The translations under genes were made by a program, and so were the position numbers. A DNA stretch of 64,000 nucleotides from assembly GCA_004353515.1 (NCBI GenBank), contig SMNZ01000004.1, positions 248,001-312,000 on the forward strand, given 5' to 3'. The DNA comes from Alteromonadaceae bacterium M269. GTDB lineage: Bacteria; Pseudomonadota; Gammaproteobacteria; Enterobacterales; Alteromonadaceae. The notes under the pieces were generated by a model, which ran no database searches, was not told where the DNA came from, and worked only from the letters and a program-made list of their open reading frames with translations. Each line of letters opens with the position of its first letter. The first letter of the stretch is position 1. This document shows positions 28,820-38,371 of the stretch, piece by piece.

Positions 28820-30838
28820 ATGATAAAGAAGCCATACCTTAGTTTCTTACTCTTATCACTGACAGCAATCAACTTTAGTACCCTAGCATTTCCTCTTTCA
28901 GGTCAAGTGTTCAATGAGAAGAATAAAAGACTACAGGGTGTTCAGATAACGATTAATAGCAAACAGACCGCCACTAATAAGCAAGGTAAATTCGAAATCG
29001 ATCTTGATAGCGCCGATGTCTACCAGTTCACCTTTCAAAAATCAGGCTATTACACGTCAGTACATACATTCAATGCTAGAGAGCTAGCCGACGGGAAAAT
29101 TCCAAACTCTGTCACGATGGTCGCAAAGGTCCCCAATAGGACTCTCTTCGCTTTTGGTGGTGACGTCATGATGGGACGACGCTACAACCAACCCAAATTC
29201 GATAATTCAGTCCTGATTCACGAGCAAACAAAAGAAGAAGATACCAAAGCTGTTCTAAAGCATATCAAACCTTATATGCAGCTGGCAGACTATGCTGTTG
29301 TAAATCTAGAAACCCAAGTTGCTGATCACAAACCGACAGAGAAAGCTCCCAAATCAGTAACCTTCATCTCTCCACCTGAAACCTTGAATGCATTGACATG
29401 GGCAGGAATAGATTATGTCACTCTAGGCAATAACCACACCTTCGACTATTTGGATTCGGGCTTAAAATCAACACTTGAACATCTCAAACACAGTGGCCTT
29501 GGCTATTCCGGTGCAGGGCACAACGAAGAAACTGCACTCGCTCCATACTCAGCGAAATTGAACAATAGTGATTATGCCATGCTGGGATACGTAGGTTGGG
29601 AAGGTAGTGCGAGACCAAGTCAAACAGCCTCACCTAACAAAGGGGGTGCAGCACACGGAACAATGGAAAATATAACGTATTCAGTGAGTCAAGCTGTTAA
29701 GAACAAGCAGCTACCTATAGTGCAATATCATGGTAGTTTGGAATACACCGACGAACCCACTGGCGTAACCGAGCAACGCCTAAAATCAGCTATCGACCAA
29801 GGTGCCGTTATGGCGGTTGCACACCACCCTCATGTTGCCCAAGGTTTTGAAGTTTATAACGGTAAGCTGATTGCCTACTCAATGGGTAACTTCGTTTTCG
29901 ACCAATACTTCTACTCAACCCCTCATAGCTTTGTGCTCTATGTTTGGATGGATGGTGAAGACTTTCATCGTGCAGAGATTGTTCCCGTGTATCTACAAGG
30001 TTATAAGCCAACTCCCGCTATCGGCAACAACCGTGACATCACAATGAAACGCCTTAAAACACTGTCGGCTTTGCGCGGCACCGATATGCTTGCATCAGGT
30101 GGTCATGGCGTCATACAAAATACAACAGACAAAGTTAAGACAAAGTCGAACAAACATCGCCTTGAAGTAAACAACAGTAACCTCGCTCCTTTATTTACTC
30201 TCCCGTGGCAAGCTTCAGTTGAGCAAATTCAAGTACCAAAAAATACTTCATACAGACTCGGTTCGGGTTTAACAAACAATGGTGATTTTGAAAACTTCGT
30301 CAGCTTCGATAGCCCTGAAAGAGGTTGGTGGAGCAGTTCTGAATACGAAATAGCCGGAGACAAGAACAATAAGTACTTGTCAGCAAAATCTGGTGACGAA
30401 TCTCACTGGTTTGGCATGCAGAACTTTAGAAGAGTTTTTAAACCCAGTAACCCAATGACTGCTACCTTTAGAATTAAAGCACCGAAAGGCACGGGAGTGA
30501 AACTTTATTGGCAAGGCCGTAAAACAAGGCAGAAGTTCCAGGAAGCGCTAGAGCAAGGCGAAAAGCATTTAGTCAAACAAGTTGAGCTCGAAAGCAACGA
30601 ATGGCAGCAGTTTAACGTTGACTTCAATTCACCTCGCATCGGATATAGAAGCTACCGTATATTGTTAGAAATAGACGCAGAAGCCTTCGAACTTGACGAC
30701 ATTGATCTTGTAGAGTGGCAAACAGCTTATACTAAAGATTCCGTCCCACCTAGAGTCAACCACCAAGCGAAACAAGCCACCTATATTGGCTTTCAAAAAT
30801 CAATATCTGGTAGTGTTAACCTGGTTTTGTCGGAATGA
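28820..30838 (+). CDS. secreted CapA-family protein with N-terminal regulatory-like and C-terminal binding domains
   Basis: A 672-residue secreted protein. After a signal peptide (cut near TLAFP) comes a carboxypeptidase-regulatory-like beta sandwich (GQVFNEKNKRLQGVQITIN, to about residue 100). A CapA/PGA_cap metallophosphatase-like domain follows, with FAFGGDVMMGRRYN, NLETQ, LGNNHTFDY and HHPHVAQGFE. The C-terminal 200 residues resemble a carbohydrate-binding-like beta sandwich (GDFENFVSFDSPERGWW). CapA proteins are tied to poly-gamma-glutamate capsule in Bacillus, but no pgs/cap genes are present here. The fusion suggests a surface polymer as target. Confidence 0.83.
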   Translation: MIKKPYLSFLLLSLTAINFSTLAFPLSGQVFNEKNKRLQGVQITINSKQTATNKQGKFEIDLDSADVYQFTFQKSGYYTSVHTFNARELADGKIPNSVTMVAKVPNRTLFAFGGDVMMGRRYNQPKFDNSVLIHEQTKEEDTKAVLKHIKPYMQLADYAVVNLETQVADHKPTEKAPKSVTFISPPETLNALTWAGIDYVTLGNNHTFDYLDSGLKSTLEHLKHSGLGYSGAGHNEETALAPYSAKLNNSDYAMLGYVGWEGSARPSQTASPNKGGAAHGTMENITYSVSQAVKNKQLPIVQYHGSLEYTDEPTGVTEQRLKSAIDQGAVMAVAHHPHVAQGFEVYNGKLIAYSMGNFVFDQYFYSTPHSFVLYVWMDGEDFHRAEIVPVYLQGYKPTPAIGNNRDITMKRLKTLSALRGTDMLASGGHGVIQNTTDKVKTKSNKHRLEVNNSNLAPLFTLPWQASVEQIQVPKNTSYRLGSGLTNNGDFENFVSFDSPERGWWSSSEYEIAGDKNNKYLSAKSGDESHWFGMQNFRRVFKPSNPMTATFRIKAPKGTGVKLYWQGRKTRQKFQEALEQGEKHLVKQVELESNEWQQFNVDFNSPRIGYRSYRILLEIDAEAFELDDIDLVEWQTAYTKDSVPPRVNHQAKQATYIGFQKSISGSVNLVLSE

Positions 30839-30903
30839 ATCATTGACCTCAGCATAAATTAATCAAGTTAAAACTAGCTTCCATACATTAAGCTACCTGC
30901 TCA

Positions 30904-30974
30904 TGTAGGAGCCGGATTTATCCGCGAAAAAGCTTTAAGTCAATCGCTCTTCGCGCACAAGTGCAGCTCCTACA
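30904..30974. repeat. REP-like inverted pair
   Basis: TGTAGGAGC (30904-30912) and GCTCCTACA (30966-30974) face each other. Between them are internal units GGATTTATCC and TTCGCGCACAAG that match the elements at 19912-20083. The pair could fold into a long hairpin at the end of the CapA-like transcript. It sits inside a 235-base gap that otherwise shows nothing. Confidence 0.75.
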
Positions 30975-31073
30975 GGACAACAAAATAAACAGCCTAGTAT
31001 AATTTTTTCAAAAAATGACAAAAGGGATTAACTAAGTACAATTGAATTACACTGACCTAGCCAAAACTCCTCC

Positions 31074-33179
31074 CTACAAATCAAGCTCTATTTTTTCACT
31101 GCCTTTTGCTGGAACGGCGCAACAAATTAGCACTTCACTGCGATCAGTTTCGAAAGACGGCCTCGTTTTATAAGCGACTTCACCCTGCTTAATTTTCACA
31201 GCACATTCGCCACAAATGCCGTTTCGACAAGCATATTCTGGCTTCAATCCATGATTCTCCGCCAACTCCAGTAAAGTGCCTTCATTAGGCGTCCACGCTT
31301 GCTCTATTTGCGACTGAGAAAAAGTTACAACTGCGCTGTCAGCTTTTTGCGCTCGATTACGCGCAACAACCACTTCATCAACCTCATCTTTCTGACGTTT
31401 CAAGGACGCTGGCCCAAAACTCTCAGCATGGATATGTTTGTCAGGAACTCCCAGAGACAACAGTAAATCATAAGTACCCTGCATAAAGGCTGCAGGACCA
31501 CATAGATAAAAATCACAAGGCTCGCCAGGAAGCATGGTTCTTAACATTTCGGCTGACAAGCGCCCTTCAAAGTGAAAGTCCACTCCAGATTTCTCGTTAG
31601 CTTCAGGTTGGCTTATCACAGAGAAATATTGCGTTGGATAAGTAATCTTTTTGCTGAGTTGCTGAAACTCTTCATTAAACGCCAAGTTAGCGGTTTTTCT
31701 AGCCGCATGAATAACAGTTACCGAACGTGATTGACCATAACGATGAACCGCAGTAGCAAAATCGCGGAACATAGAGATAACCGGCGTAATACCCACACCA
31801 GCACCAATGAGAACCGCAGGGCGTTGGGTTTTAGTGTCAGGCACAAATAACCCTGAGGGGCCTTTTGCATCAATCAAGGAACCTACTTTCAGGTGTTTAT
31901 GTAAGTAACTAGAAACTACACCTTCAGGTTTGTCTCCGTCTGCTTCTTCTCGTTTCACTGAGATACGATAAAAGTCATCTCCTGGCGCTGAAGATAGCGT
32001 ATAGGTTCGACCAATATACTTTTCAGCACCTTCAGGTTTAACTCGAATAGATAGGAACTGCCCTGCTTTATACGGCAACAGCTTTCCTGCATCTTGAGGC
32101 TGTAAATAGAATGAACGAATATGAGAGTCTTCATCTACCACTTTAGTCACTTCATAAGGTAACCACTGTCGACGCATCGCCTGTAAGGCCAAAACATCAT
32201 TCGCTTCATCCCAATTCCCCATCTTAGTCGAAGTAGGAGAATACTCACCAAAGCGCATACGAACTGGCGCCGCTTGTTTGATACATACACCGCGTGTCAG
32301 GTTAAATCTCCAAGCTCTATCAGCGCCTTTAAACGCTTCTACTTCGGGATGATCTTCCCATAAGATTTCAGTGGTACCGGTCAAATAAATCAAATCACCG
32401 GTATCAAAATCAATAAACAGTAATCCGGCTTTTGGATTGACAATGAAGTTGCCAAGAGTGTTAAACAGGTAGTTACCAGAATAGTCTGGAATAGTTAGAG
32501 TATTCCCTTCAACTTTAACGAAACCGCTACGTCCACCTCGATGATTAACATCGACGCCACCCGTATCATTTTGATCATCCTTATGATTATGGCTCGCAAC
32601 AAAGAAAGTGTCGGCTTTACGGATGACTTCAGTCACATGCTCTGGTAACTCACTGAACGTTGAGCTTTCCAAGTTAGGAACAGCTCCGCCAGGTTCACGG
32701 GTAAACTCGATATCGCGTGTTTGAATGTACTTAGGGCAATTCCCAAAAGAATGCACAACTTCAGCACTAAACCCGCGCCCTTCGGAAGCAACAGCCGTCA
32801 TATTCACTCGATTCCTTCTACGAGTAGGCAGTTCAATACCCAGAAAAGAAAGAGGTTTACCAACTTCCACATTGTTCTTAAGCGGGTCGTCTTTCAGTAA
32901 CTCAGCATCGAAGTTCAGCGTTTTGTCATTCGGTGTTGAAATGAATCCCGGCTTTCCAAAAACAATAGAAGCCCAAGGTTGCCCAGAGTCATCAATACTA
33001 CCGATAATGCCAAAAGGCAGTGAACTAAAGAACTCCCTATGCTGATCTGGCATAAAGGGGCGCATAATCATCTTACCAATCGCTTCTTGCTGCTCTTTAA
33101 GCCCATAACGCTCTTGCATAAAACGCTCACCAGAATGGAATGGTGATGTTTCTTTGCCCCAGCCCGCCAATTCAGTCAT
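31074..33179 (-). CDS. fusion oxidoreductase: PNPOx-like, FAD/NAD reductase and 2Fe-2S ferredoxin domains
   Basis: A 701-residue cytoplasmic protein with three parts. The N-terminal split-barrel flavin domain of pyridoxamine-phosphate-oxidase type covers about 40-330 (SLPFGIIGSIDDSGQPWASI, LFIDFDTGDLIYLTG). A ferredoxin-reductase domain covers about 340-590 (RTYTLSSAPGD for FAD, GAGVGITPVISMF for NAD(P)H, YLCGPAAFM). The C-terminal plant-type 2Fe-2S domain has CRNGICGEC and a distant Cys in LICCAVP. The layout implies electron flow from NAD(P)H through FAD to Fe-S or FMN. It follows the GST gene by 46 bases and is likely under the divergent LysR regulator. Substrate unknown. Confidence 0.88.
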   Translation of the reverse strand: MTELAGWGKETSPFHSGERFMQERYGLKEQQEAIGKMIMRPFMPDQHREFFSSLPFGIIGSIDDSGQPWASIVFGKPGFISTPNDKTLNFDAELLKDDPLKNNVEVGKPLSFLGIELPTRRRNRVNMTAVASEGRGFSAEVVHSFGNCPKYIQTRDIEFTREPGGAVPNLESSTFSELPEHVTEVIRKADTFFVASHNHKDDQNDTGGVDVNHRGGRSGFVKVEGNTLTIPDYSGNYLFNTLGNFIVNPKAGLLFIDFDTGDLIYLTGTTEILWEDHPEVEAFKGADRAWRFNLTRGVCIKQAAPVRMRFGEYSPTSTKMGNWDEANDVLALQAMRRQWLPYEVTKVVDEDSHIRSFYLQPQDAGKLLPYKAGQFLSIRVKPEGAEKYIGRTYTLSSAPGDDFYRISVKREEADGDKPEGVVSSYLHKHLKVGSLIDAKGPSGLFVPDTKTQRPAVLIGAGVGITPVISMFRDFATAVHRYGQSRSVTVIHAARKTANLAFNEEFQQLSKKITYPTQYFSVISQPEANEKSGVDFHFEGRLSAEMLRTMLPGEPCDFYLCGPAAFMQGTYDLLLSLGVPDKHIHAESFGPASLKRQKDEVDEVVVARNRAQKADSAVVTFSQSQIEQAWTPNEGTLLELAENHGLKPEYACRNGICGECAVKIKQGEVAYKTRPSFETDRSEVLICCAVPAKGSEKIELDL

Positions 33180-33225
33180 AAGGTACTCCTTAGATCTTAA
33201 TTACGTGATTTCAGTCTGAATAACA

Positions 33226-33837
33226 TTAAGCAAAGTCAGAAGCATGAGGCATAGGTTCAAAACCCTCAATACCTTCAACACGCTCAAGCCATGCTCTAAT
33301 GTTAGGATAATTATCCAAACTTACTTCGCCTTCATTTACTCTTGCGATATAACTATAGTTTGCAATATCCGCAATGGTAGGTGCATCACCGACTAACCAA
33401 TCCTGTTTAGCTAGGTGAGGTTCAAAAAGCTGAGTGAAAACAGCGTGCGCTTTCTCAACAGCTTTTGCGTGGTCACTGTCGTAATTGAACAGCTTAATTA
33501 ATCTTGTCACACAAGGGCCATCAAATACTTCATGGACACTGACAGACAGCCAAGATTGCACTTCTGCTGCTAATGCAGGGTCAGTTGGTAACCAAGTGCG
33601 TGATTGATCGTATTTCAGCGCGAGGTAAGTCAGAATTGCTGTTGAATCTCTGAGATTAACCTCTCCGTCCGTTAATGTAGGCACTTGACCTAGTGGGTTA
33701 ATTTTCAAAAATTCAGGTGTCTTGTGTTCACCATTTGCTAAATCCATCACGTGAATATCAGCATCTACAGACAATAGGCTCAACATAGCTCTTGCGCGAT
33801 GGGCATGTCCCGAAAGTGGAAAGTCGTAAAGTTTCAT
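33226..33837 (-). CDS. glutathione S-transferase
   Basis: A 203-residue protein with an N-terminal thioredoxin-like domain (MKLYDFPLSGHAHRARAML, NPLGQVPTL, RDSTAILTYL) and an all-helical C-terminal domain (DWLVGDAPTIADIANYSYI). The early SGHAHR region suggests a Ser-type active site. I start it at ATG 33837, with AGGGGGA five bases upstream, rather than at the ATG 11 codons earlier. Probably co-transcribed with the fusion oxidoreductase, suggesting a detoxification unit controlled by LysR. Confidence 0.9.
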   Translation of the reverse strand: MKLYDFPLSGHAHRARAMLSLLSVDADIHVMDLANGEHKTPEFLKINPLGQVPTLTDGEVNLRDSTAILTYLALKYDQSRTWLPTDPALAAEVQSWLSVSVHEVFDGPCVTRLIKLFNYDSDHAKAVEKAHAVFTQLFEPHLAKQDWLVGDAPTIADIANYSYIARVNEGEVSLDNYPNIRAWLERVEGIEGFEPMPHASDFA

Positions 33838-33956
33838 AATTCCCCCTGCATTGGATAAAAATACGTTCATTCGTCTTTGTCGAGTTGATAATATAGACCA
33901 AGCTATTACACTTGATAACCGACATTAAACAATCATAGTGATCGCTTTTTAGAACA

Positions 33957-34856
33957 ATGAAACAAGATTACTTAAATGAACTCTCTGTATTCGTTGAAGT
34001 CGCTCGTCAAGGAGGCTTCCGCGCAGCCGCACAAAAATTACACATGGGTGCTGGTTCTATCAGCGAATCGATTAAACGTCTTGAGGATAAATTGAACGTT
34101 CGCTTGTTCGAAAGAACAACGCGCAAAATCGCATTAACGCATGATGGTGAAGCACTCTACAGGCGCAGCTTACCTGCAGTGACAGACCTGGAAAGTGCCA
34201 TTCGTGATATCAACGACAATCAAACCGAAATTGCCGGTAAGTTAAGATTAAGCGCACCGCCAAGCTGTGGGCCTCTGTTTCTCAATGAATTCATGATTGA
34301 ATACAAAGCGCTTTACCCTAATGTCGATTTGGAACTTATCTATGATGCACACAAGGTAGATTTGGTCACCTCAGGCATAGATGCCACTATTCGCGCTAAT
34401 TCGCTTTTAGAGCCAGATACTTATGCAGTCTCGGTTGGTCCTGCTGTCAAAATGATGGTTCTTGCGTCTCCCAGTTATCTTGAAGAAAAGGGAATGCCTA
34501 AAGAGCCTAGTAATATTAGGGAACACGACGGGATTTGTTATGCATTTGGAAATGCAGACACGCTGGCACAATGGAAATTTACGAATGGAGACGGTGAATA
34601 TTCTGTTCAACCAAAGCCTAAAATCGTAGTTAACGACCTGAAAAATCTCACGCTCTATGCAGAAGCAGGCCTAGGATTGATTTATACCTACGCCTCTTTT
34701 GTCGAGGAAAGTGTTCAGAAAGGTTCTTTAGTTAAGGTATTAGAATCCTATATCGCACCATTGCCTCGCTACACCATCAATTATTTAAGCAAGCGCCACA
34801 TGCCGAACAGGCTTAAAGCCTTGATCGAGTTAGCAAGAACTAAAACCTATTCCTAA
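33957..34856 (+). CDS. LysR-family transcriptional regulator
   Basis: A 299-residue regulator with the family's N-terminal helix-turn-helix (FVEVARQGGFRAAAQKLHMG, then LEDKLNVRLFERTTRKIALT) and a C-terminal periplasmic-binding-like effector domain. It is divergent from the GST/oxidoreductase pair. The 119-base intergenic region contains T-N11-A type dyads (for example TTACACTTGATAA near 33906), as LysR proteins bind. Likely activator of that pair in response to a small molecule. It ends six bases from the convergent dioxygenase. Confidence 0.92.
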   Translation: MKQDYLNELSVFVEVARQGGFRAAAQKLHMGAGSISESIKRLEDKLNVRLFERTTRKIALTHDGEALYRRSLPAVTDLESAIRDINDNQTEIAGKLRLSAPPSCGPLFLNEFMIEYKALYPNVDLELIYDAHKVDLVTSGIDATIRANSLLEPDTYAVSVGPAVKMMVLASPSYLEEKGMPKEPSNIREHDGICYAFGNADTLAQWKFTNGDGEYSVQPKPKIVVNDLKNLTLYAEAGLGLIYTYASFVEESVQKGSLVKVLESYIAPLPRYTINYLSKRHMPNRLKALIELARTKTYS

Positions 34857-34862
34857 AGCGTG

Positions 34863-35702
34863 TTAGAGAAGACTAGGCGGGCTTTGTATCCAGTTTTCTT
34901 TTGCATAAGCGGTACTGCCACAAGTGACGTGCAAGGTATAAGCATGTCGAGATTTACTGGATAGATTAGGCGCGCTGTAATGAGGCAATAAGCCATTAAA
35001 AACAACTAAGGTGCCCTTCCTCACTTCCAGTGGCATAGCCGAATCATCTGCTGGCCAAGGTATATCATGCAGCACTTTAAGCTCAGTGCTATCGTCAGGG
35101 AAACGCAAAAACTGTTCTTTTAGCGGCATGCCCGGCCCAGAAGACTGAACTTGTAAACAGCCGTTTTCGATAGTCGCATCTTCAATCGCAAACCAATAAG
35201 TGATGACTGATATTGGATCTGTTAAAAAATAAGTAGCGTCTTGGTGCCAACGCACCACACCACCAATCTTTGGCTGTTTAAAAATATACATGGACTGATG
35301 GATTTGTGGCTTCTCCAACCCCAAATCCTTAGCTACCATTTGTATCTTATCGCTGTGACTAAAGCGTTCAAAATCAGGATGGAGTCGATGTAGTGCATGC
35401 CCAATTTTATTAATACTTAATGATTTATCCTGTGCGAGATGGCCATCAACGTCGAATGCACCTTCTTCAAAGAAACACCTCACTTTATCTCCCGATGATA
35501 AGAAATAGTCATTGCGCGTCTTATCGTGATCTTCTGTAGAAAAAATTGAACGCGTCGACTCGGGATCAAAATCTTCGACAATCTGATTGGCAGCCTGCTT
35601 TAATTCATCCATCTCTTGTTCTGAAAATAACTCAGGCAGTACCAGGTAGCCCTTCTCTTTGTATTCGTTTAACTGCTCATTTGTTAGCATGAATTGGCTC
35701 AT
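34863..35702 (-). CDS. phytanoyl-CoA dioxygenase family protein
   Basis: A 279-residue non-haem Fe(II)/2-oxoglutarate oxygenase. The iron ligands His and Asp lie in RWHQDATYF (about residue 153) and the distal His in LLPHYSAPNLSSKSRHAY, with the Arg that would bind 2-oxoglutarate nearby. The family hydroxylates lipids, small acids or natural products; substrate unknown. Its start overlaps the end of the MOSC gene by 26 bases, so the two are translated from one message. Confidence 0.87.
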   Translation of the reverse strand: MSQFMLTNEQLNEYKEKGYLVLPELFSEQEMDELKQAANQIVEDFDPESTRSIFSTEDHDKTRNDYFLSSGDKVRCFFEEGAFDVDGHLAQDKSLSINKIGHALHRLHPDFERFSHSDKIQMVAKDLGLEKPQIHQSMYIFKQPKIGGVVRWHQDATYFLTDPISVITYWFAIEDATIENGCLQVQSSGPGMPLKEQFLRFPDDSTELKVLHDIPWPADDSAMPLEVRKGTLVVFNGLLPHYSAPNLSSKSRHAYTLHVTCGSTAYAKENWIQSPPSLL

Positions 35703-36540
35703 TCCTTAAACTATCTCCAACCTTGATCACTGCCTTTTCACCGGCAGTCAGAATAGCATTTCCTCCAAAGTAAGCGCCTTTTTTATCTTCCAACGGATTT
35801 AGCTCGCGCAACAATGCTAGCGGTTGAGTTGGTGTTTCGCGCTCACCACTTGTTTGATCAACCGTGGTTACTGGGCATCGTTCACAGGGTTTGCGTATAG
35901 AAAGCTGATATTGACCATCAACCTGTTCAATATTCCGATCAAACAACTCATCAAATGGATTATCCAGTGTATCAACCACAACATTGGGCCTAAAACGTTC
36001 CATTCCTATTGCAGGGAACCCGGCTTCTTCAAGCCTTTCATTAACCTCATCTAAGGTTTGAATTGATGTAATCAGATAAGGAAATCCATCGGCAAAATAG
36101 GTTTGCGAAACTTCATCGCCTTTCAAATACTTTTCTTTAATAGGTCTTGTTTGTCGATTGTTGAAACGAACTAGGCGTAGTGCCTGTCCACGAAACTCAC
36201 CAATAGCCTTAACCAACCAATCACTGACTTCTTGCCCTTCATCCAACGCTGTCAATTCACTTTGCCAAACGCGGACTGACGTTTCCTGTTCAGGCACTTC
36301 TGCTAAAGAGATAGATATAGAGCCCGCCTCATCATGTGATAACACAAGGTGCGTTTCTGTAATTTGAGTGGATATAGTGGCTAACTTGGGTAACTGACGC
36401 TGCGTCATAAAACCACCTCGATTATCGACTAGCATCCATTGCCTATCGAAAGGCAACCCTTCCATACGAAGCTCACTTTGTGCCAATCGAATCCCTTGAA
36501 GCGATTTGACTGGGTATATAAATAAATCTGTAACTTGCAT
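35677..36540 (-). CDS. MOSC domain protein (YcbX-like N-terminus)
   Basis: A 287-residue protein with the MOSC N-terminal beta barrel (LFIYPVKSLQGIRLAQSEL, EGLPFDRQWMLVD, FMTQRQLPKL) and the MOSC domain with its conserved Cys in RKPCERCPVTTVD. The family binds molybdenum cofactor and takes part in N-hydroxylated compound reduction (YcbX, mARC). It is shorter than E. coli YcbX and lacks the C-terminal 2Fe-2S domain. First gene of a two-gene operon with the dioxygenase. Confidence 0.9.
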   Translation of the reverse strand: MQVTDLFIYPVKSLQGIRLAQSELRMEGLPFDRQWMLVDNRGGFMTQRQLPKLATISTQITETHLVLSHDEAGSISISLAEVPEQETSVRVWQSELTALDEGQEVSDWLVKAIGEFRGQALRLVRFNNRQTRPIKEKYLKGDEVSQTYFADGFPYLITSIQTLDEVNERLEEAGFPAIGMERFRPNVVVDTLDNPFDELFDRNIEQVDGQYQLSIRKPCERCPVTTVDQTSGERETPTQPLALLRELNPLEDKKGAYFGGNAILTAGEKAVIKVGDSLRNEPIHANK

Positions 36541-36587
36541 TTAAAAACCTAGGAGAAACTTATATTTTGGTTTATTGAAGTGATGGC

Positions 36588-37283
36588 CTAACGAGTGCTT
36601 ATTTCGCAATCAAGATTCTCAATTTTAACATTAGTCACTTGCTCGTACTCGGAAAATTGAAACAGAGAAGTTAACGTGATTTCACTTCTATTATTTGCCA
36701 TAACTTGATGCGTATCCTGCTGATTATTCTCTTGCTTTTTCCAGTTAAAGGAGTCTTCAAGCTTATATTCTATTTCGATGTCACACTCGACGCCCACTTC
36801 AACATCCATGGCCTCTCTGAGTTCAGAAAAGATATCGTAACTTACTTTCACTTCACATCGCTGCCAAAATTCGGCGGTTGCAGCTTTACGGCAATCTAAG
36901 ATTGCATCGCGAGTATCGACACAGACTTTACCTCGTCCAGGTCGATGCCACGCACAATCCTGACTCTTTGCGATAAAGTTTCTTTTAATAGAACTGCTTA
37001 ATGAGCTAGAACCCGTTATTTCTATCAACTCAGCTTCAAGCCACCCAACTTGTTCTTGCTGGTTATCACCACTCACAGACCATCTAACTTGTGCCCAACC
37101 ATCAGCAACTTGCATCAATGTCAGTACAGTATGAGGTGGGATAGAGGTTACAACATTCCCATTAGCTCGCTCTCTTATCTCAACTGGTTTGTCAGTCGAA
37201 ATAGCAGGTGTTTGGGCCGATACACTTAATATGAAAAACAAGGGGAAAAGGTAAACTACAGTGAACAGCCTTTTCTTCATCAT
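36588..37283 (-). CDS. secreted SH3-domain protein
   Basis: A 231-residue exported protein: signal peptide (cut after VSA, residue 23), then a bacterial SH3-like domain (KPVEIRERANGNVVTSIPP, DGWAQVRW, GWLEAELI). The C-terminal half of about 130 residues is unknown, rich in Cys (six, including QDCAWHR and RGKVCVD). SH3_3 domains often bind peptidoglycan or divalent ions. Two adjacent ATG codons are possible; GAGAGG lies two bases from the first and five from the second, so the second (37280) may be used. Confidence 0.7.
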   Translation of the reverse strand: MMKKRLFTVVYLFPLFFILSVSAQTPAISTDKPVEIRERANGNVVTSIPPHTVLTLMQVADGWAQVRWSVSGDNQQEQVGWLEAELIEITGSSSLSSSIKRNFIAKSQDCAWHRPGRGKVCVDTRDAILDCRKAATAEFWQRCEVKVSYDIFSELREAMDVEVGVECDIEIEYKLEDSFNWKKQENNQQDTHQVMANNRSEITLTSLFQFSEYEQVTNVKIENLDCEISTR

Positions 37284-37415
37284 ATCCTCTCTAATGCTTG
37301 CTTCATGGGTGACTAAGCTCCTAAATTACACCTTACGCAATAAAAAGGGTAGCGACCAGTTCTTATATAGCTATATCAGCAAAGATCAACACGCTCTAGC
37401 GAGTTAGGGAATATT

Positions 37416-38066
37416 ATGGCCAATCAGCTCAAAATTGATATCGTTTCTGACGTAGTCTGTCCGTGGTGCATCATCGGTTACAAGAGACTCCAACAAGCCA
37501 TCAGCGAACTAAAAGGCGAGATTGAATTCGATATTGAGTGGCACCCCTTTGAACTGAACCCTCACATGCCTGCCGAAGGCCAAGATGCGATTGAACACAT
37601 TACTCAAAAGTACGGCCGTTCCTTAGATGAGATGAAAGCTGCCAGAGCACAAATGGCTGCAATTGGTGAACAGCTAGGGTTTCACTTTTACCAAGGCGAT
37701 GACAGACGTGTATACAACTCCTTTGATGCACATCGCTTATTACATTGGGCTAAGTCTCAACATAAACAGACAGAGCTCAAGTTAGCATTATTCGCTGCCT
37801 ACTTTACCCATAACCTCAATATCTCATCGCATGAAGTGCTGCTAAATTCAGTAGAAGAAGTCGGCCTCGATAAAACGGAAGCTGCAGACATACTTGCGTC
37901 AGACCAGTTTAAGAAAGACGTTCAAGAAGAACTGCAACGTTCCCGTGCAATGGGTATTCAATCAGTACCAAGCTACATTATTAATCAGAAGTATTTACTG
38001 TCTGGCGCCAGAGAAAGCCAAGATCTTGTCGCAGGATTCAGGCAAATCGCCTCTGAGGCAGCATAA
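37416..38066 (+). CDS. DsbA-family oxidoreductase (FrnE-like)
   Basis: A 216-residue cytoplasmic thioredoxin-fold protein with CPWC at residues 15-18 (SDVVCPWCIIGYKRL) and an inserted helical domain. The cis-Pro loop reads GIQSVPSYIIN. This is the FrnE/DsbA subfamily, which lacks a signal peptide and acts as a disulfide exchange factor in the cytosol. GAGTTAGGGA precedes the ATG. Followed by small membrane protein genes. Confidence 0.88.
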   Translation: MANQLKIDIVSDVVCPWCIIGYKRLQQAISELKGEIEFDIEWHPFELNPHMPAEGQDAIEHITQKYGRSLDEMKAARAQMAAIGEQLGFHFYQGDDRRVYNSFDAHRLLHWAKSQHKQTELKLALFAAYFTHNLNISSHEVLLNSVEEVGLDKTEAADILASDQFKKDVQEELQRSRAMGIQSVPSYIINQKYLLSGARESQDLVAGFRQIASEAA

Positions 38067-38114
38067 GTTAAGTTTTAATTGAGCTAACTTATTCAATCGA
38101 ACGTGGAGTTTGAC

Positions 38115-38309
38115 ATGAGAGCTTTTATAAACAAAAGACCATTTTTATTAGCGGGAATTCTCTTCTACTTGGCAGGCTTTATATCAATAGTCTCTGCAGT
38201 GCTTAACGGAAATACCACAAGTATCGCAAGTGGTGCCATGTTTATAGCCGTTGGTTCTCTCTATGTTCTACTCGATAAAAGAAAGAAAAAAACTAAGTGC
38301 CAGTCATGA
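38115..38309 (+). CDS. small two-helix membrane protein
   Basis: A 64-residue protein with two hydrophobic segments (FLLAGILFYLAGFISIVSAV and ASGAMFIAVGSLYVLL) and a basic tail (KRKKKTK). I start at ATG 38115 with GGAG six bases upstream; the GTG four codons earlier overlaps that site. No family recognised. Confidence 0.5.
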   Translation: MRAFINKRPFLLAGILFYLAGFISIVSAVLNGNTTSIASGAMFIAVGSLYVLLDKRKKKTKCQS

Positions 38310-38371
38310 AATTAAGAAGCAAATACGGATTAGATAAGGTTTAACAAAACACATAAACAAGGATGTTATTA

